Source of the DNA: Coriobacteriales bacterium
Lineage (GTDB): Bacteria; Actinomycetota; Coriobacteriia; Coriobacteriales; UBA8131
Length of the DNA stretch: 7,605 bases
Assembly: GCA_031286975.1 (NCBI GenBank)
Contig: JAITTM010000134.1
Span: 1-7,605 of the forward strand
Direction of reading: 5' to 3'
Below are positions 6,864 through 7,605 of this stretch, in pieces. The notes below the pieces were generated by a model that was not told where the DNA came from, did no database searches, and worked only from the letters and a program-made list of their open reading frames with translations. The position numbers and the translations under genes are program-made. Position 1 is the first letter of the stretch; each line of letters begins with the position of its first letter.

Positions 6864-7605
6864 ATGAAAACAGCAAGCAAAGCACGCGGAGGCTACGCGG
6901 GCGGTGCAACGGCAAACCTGTTGCCCAGGCATCGCCTGCGCCCCTGGCGCATGGCCGCCACCGTGCCCACCCTGCTTGCGGGCGTGCCTGCCTGGCAGGT
7001 GGTTCAACGCTTCAACCGCGGTTTGCTGCTGAGTGCGTGTGGCGATGGCCTGCGGGGTGGCAGCGTGTTGTTCATCGGCACCGACGAGACCAGCAGCGGC
7101 CCCTTCCACCTCCAACTTGCCGCCCCGCAATTCGCTCAGTTGCGCCTTGCTAACGTGCTCAGCCTCACAAGCGGCGGCAGCGGTTTGCTCGTTGTGAACG
7201 GCGGTGGCAACGGTGGCGGCGACAGCGATGGCGGTTCGCTTGTTGCAAGCGGCGGCGGTGGCGATGGCGGTTCGCTTGTTGCAAGCGATGTCAGCATCGA
7301 GACCTCGGGTGTGCCCTGCTACAACGTTGAAGCACCTGCTCTCATGCCCCATGCGATACCCTTCGCCCTGCGGGAGCTGAGCGCCTTTCTCGCTTGCAAC
7401 GCGCAGCCAACGGGGCTAGGTCTTGCCCCCTTTGCCCTGCTCGCGCCAGATGGCCCTTTGCCTTGTGCGCCCGAGGAGCTGGCGCAGGAGTTGCGCCAGA
7501 CAGGCCAATCTCCGCAGCAGGCCTTCCAAAGGCTCACATCTTATCTTGTTGGCCGAGGCCTCGGTCTCACTCCAAGTGGGGATGACCTCCTCGTTGGCAT
7601 GATGG
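6864..7605 (+). CDS. allH: DUF2877 protein AllH, partial at the right edge
   Basis: An open reading frame of 247 codons with no stop before the window ends, so the 3' end is missing. It belongs to DUF2877 (YlbF family): the hallmark GLTPSGDD sits at residues 234-241, followed by LLVGMM, matching the GPGLTPSxDD segment of E. coli YlbF and its relatives. Residues about 30-100 look like the family's N-terminal region. In E. coli that motif lies near residue 165, so this protein is roughly 70 residues longer ahead of it, partly through a Gly/Ser-rich insert at about 103-143 that contains an exact 36-bp-period repeat. With FdrA and AllG it is predicted to form oxamate carbamoyltransferase. The TPSGDD motif with its two Asp residues is a likely catalytic or metal/phosphate site, but this is inference. 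No frameshift was seen. Confidence 0.87.
   Translation, partial: MKTASKARGGYAGGATANLLPRHRLRPWRMAATVPTLLAGVPAWQVVQRFNRGLLLSACGDGLRGGSVLFIGTDETSSGPFHLQLAAPQFAQLRLANVLSLTSGGSGLLVVNGGGNGGGDSDGGSLVASGGGGDGGSLVASDVSIETSGVPCYNVEAPALMPHAIPFALRELSAFLACNAQPTGLGLAPFALLAPDGPLPCAPEELAQELRQTGQSPQQAFQRLTSYLVGRGLGLTPSGDDLLVGMM
7225..7287. repeat. In-frame 36-bp-period direct repeat within allH
   Basis: A 27-base block occurs identically at 7225-7251 and 7261-7287, so the period is 36 bases, exactly 12 codons. It encodes DGGSLVAS twice, separated by a run of glycines. A looser, degenerate Gly/Asn-rich stretch precedes it (about 7170-7224). The exact identity suggests a recent duplication by slippage. The period keeps the frame, so copy number could vary without breaking the gene. 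Confidence 0.85.

Noticed and set aside
6395..7153. 252-codon plus-strand frame overlapping allG and allH
   Set aside because: Arg/His-rich translation in the wrong frame; the allG frame and the DUF2877 frame explain this DNA.
7165..7290. CRISPR-like array from repeated blocks
   Set aside because: Only two copies, 36-base period with a 9-base gap, in frame within a coding sequence and encoding a glycine-rich linker.
6357..7352. 331-codon minus-strand open frame over the end of allG and allH
   Set aside because: It runs antisense to two recognised family proteins and has a low-complexity Ala/Thr/His-rich translation created by the allH repeat region.

Overview
The window is a single GC-rich, plus-strand gene cluster for the late steps of ureide (allantoin) catabolism. 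In order it holds an MFS transporter, (S)-ureidoglycine aminohydrolase (allE), ureidoglycolate dehydrogenase (allD), the FdrA-family protein (allF), a DUF1116 protein (allG, YlbE family) and the 5' part of a DUF2877 gene (allH, YlbF family) that runs off the right edge. Every gene points the same way. Gaps shrink along the cluster, from 145 nt to 79, 34, a 4-nt overlap and finally 24 nt, which is what one expects of one transcription unit with a tightly coupled fdrA-allG-allH core.

The genes read as one pathway. AllE converts (S)-ureidoglycine to (S)-ureidoglycolate and ammonia. AllD oxidises ureidoglycolate with NAD+ to oxalurate. In E. coli the FdrA/YlbE/YlbF trio (AllFGH) has been assigned oxamate carbamoyltransferase activity, splitting oxalurate with phosphate into oxamate and carbamoyl phosphate; a carbamate kinase then makes ATP, CO2 and ammonia. 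No classical aspartate/ornithine-type transcarbamoylase is present in the window, which fits that assignment. The upstream enzymes (allantoinase, allantoate amidohydrolase) and the carbamate kinase are not in the window and would be expected in the flanks. The MFS protein probably moves a ureide in or an end product such as oxamate out, but the sequence alone does not say which.

The organism cannot be named from this sequence. High GC with GC-rich third positions, good Shine-Dalgarno sites and an E. coli-like anaerobic allantoin module fit a high-GC fermentative anaerobe. A gut Coriobacteriia (Actinobacteriota) is a guess. AllE and AllD are strikingly close to the E. coli proteins, whereas FdrA and AllH are longer than their E. 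coli counterparts and carry low-complexity linkers.

Region by region: 1-147 is a C-rich leader with an 8-bp tandem repeat and the transporter's ribosome binding site; 148-1560 transporter; 1561-1705 C-rich, G-poor intergenic region; 1706-2494 allE; 2495-2573 a very G-poor intergenic region; 2574-3647 allD; 3648-3681 short gap with a strong Shine-Dalgarno; 3682-5559 fdrA/allF; 5556-6839 allG; 6840-6863 gap; 6864 to the edge, partial allH with a 36-bp in-frame repeat. No tRNA, rRNA, CRISPR array, insertion sequence or convincing intrinsic terminator was seen.
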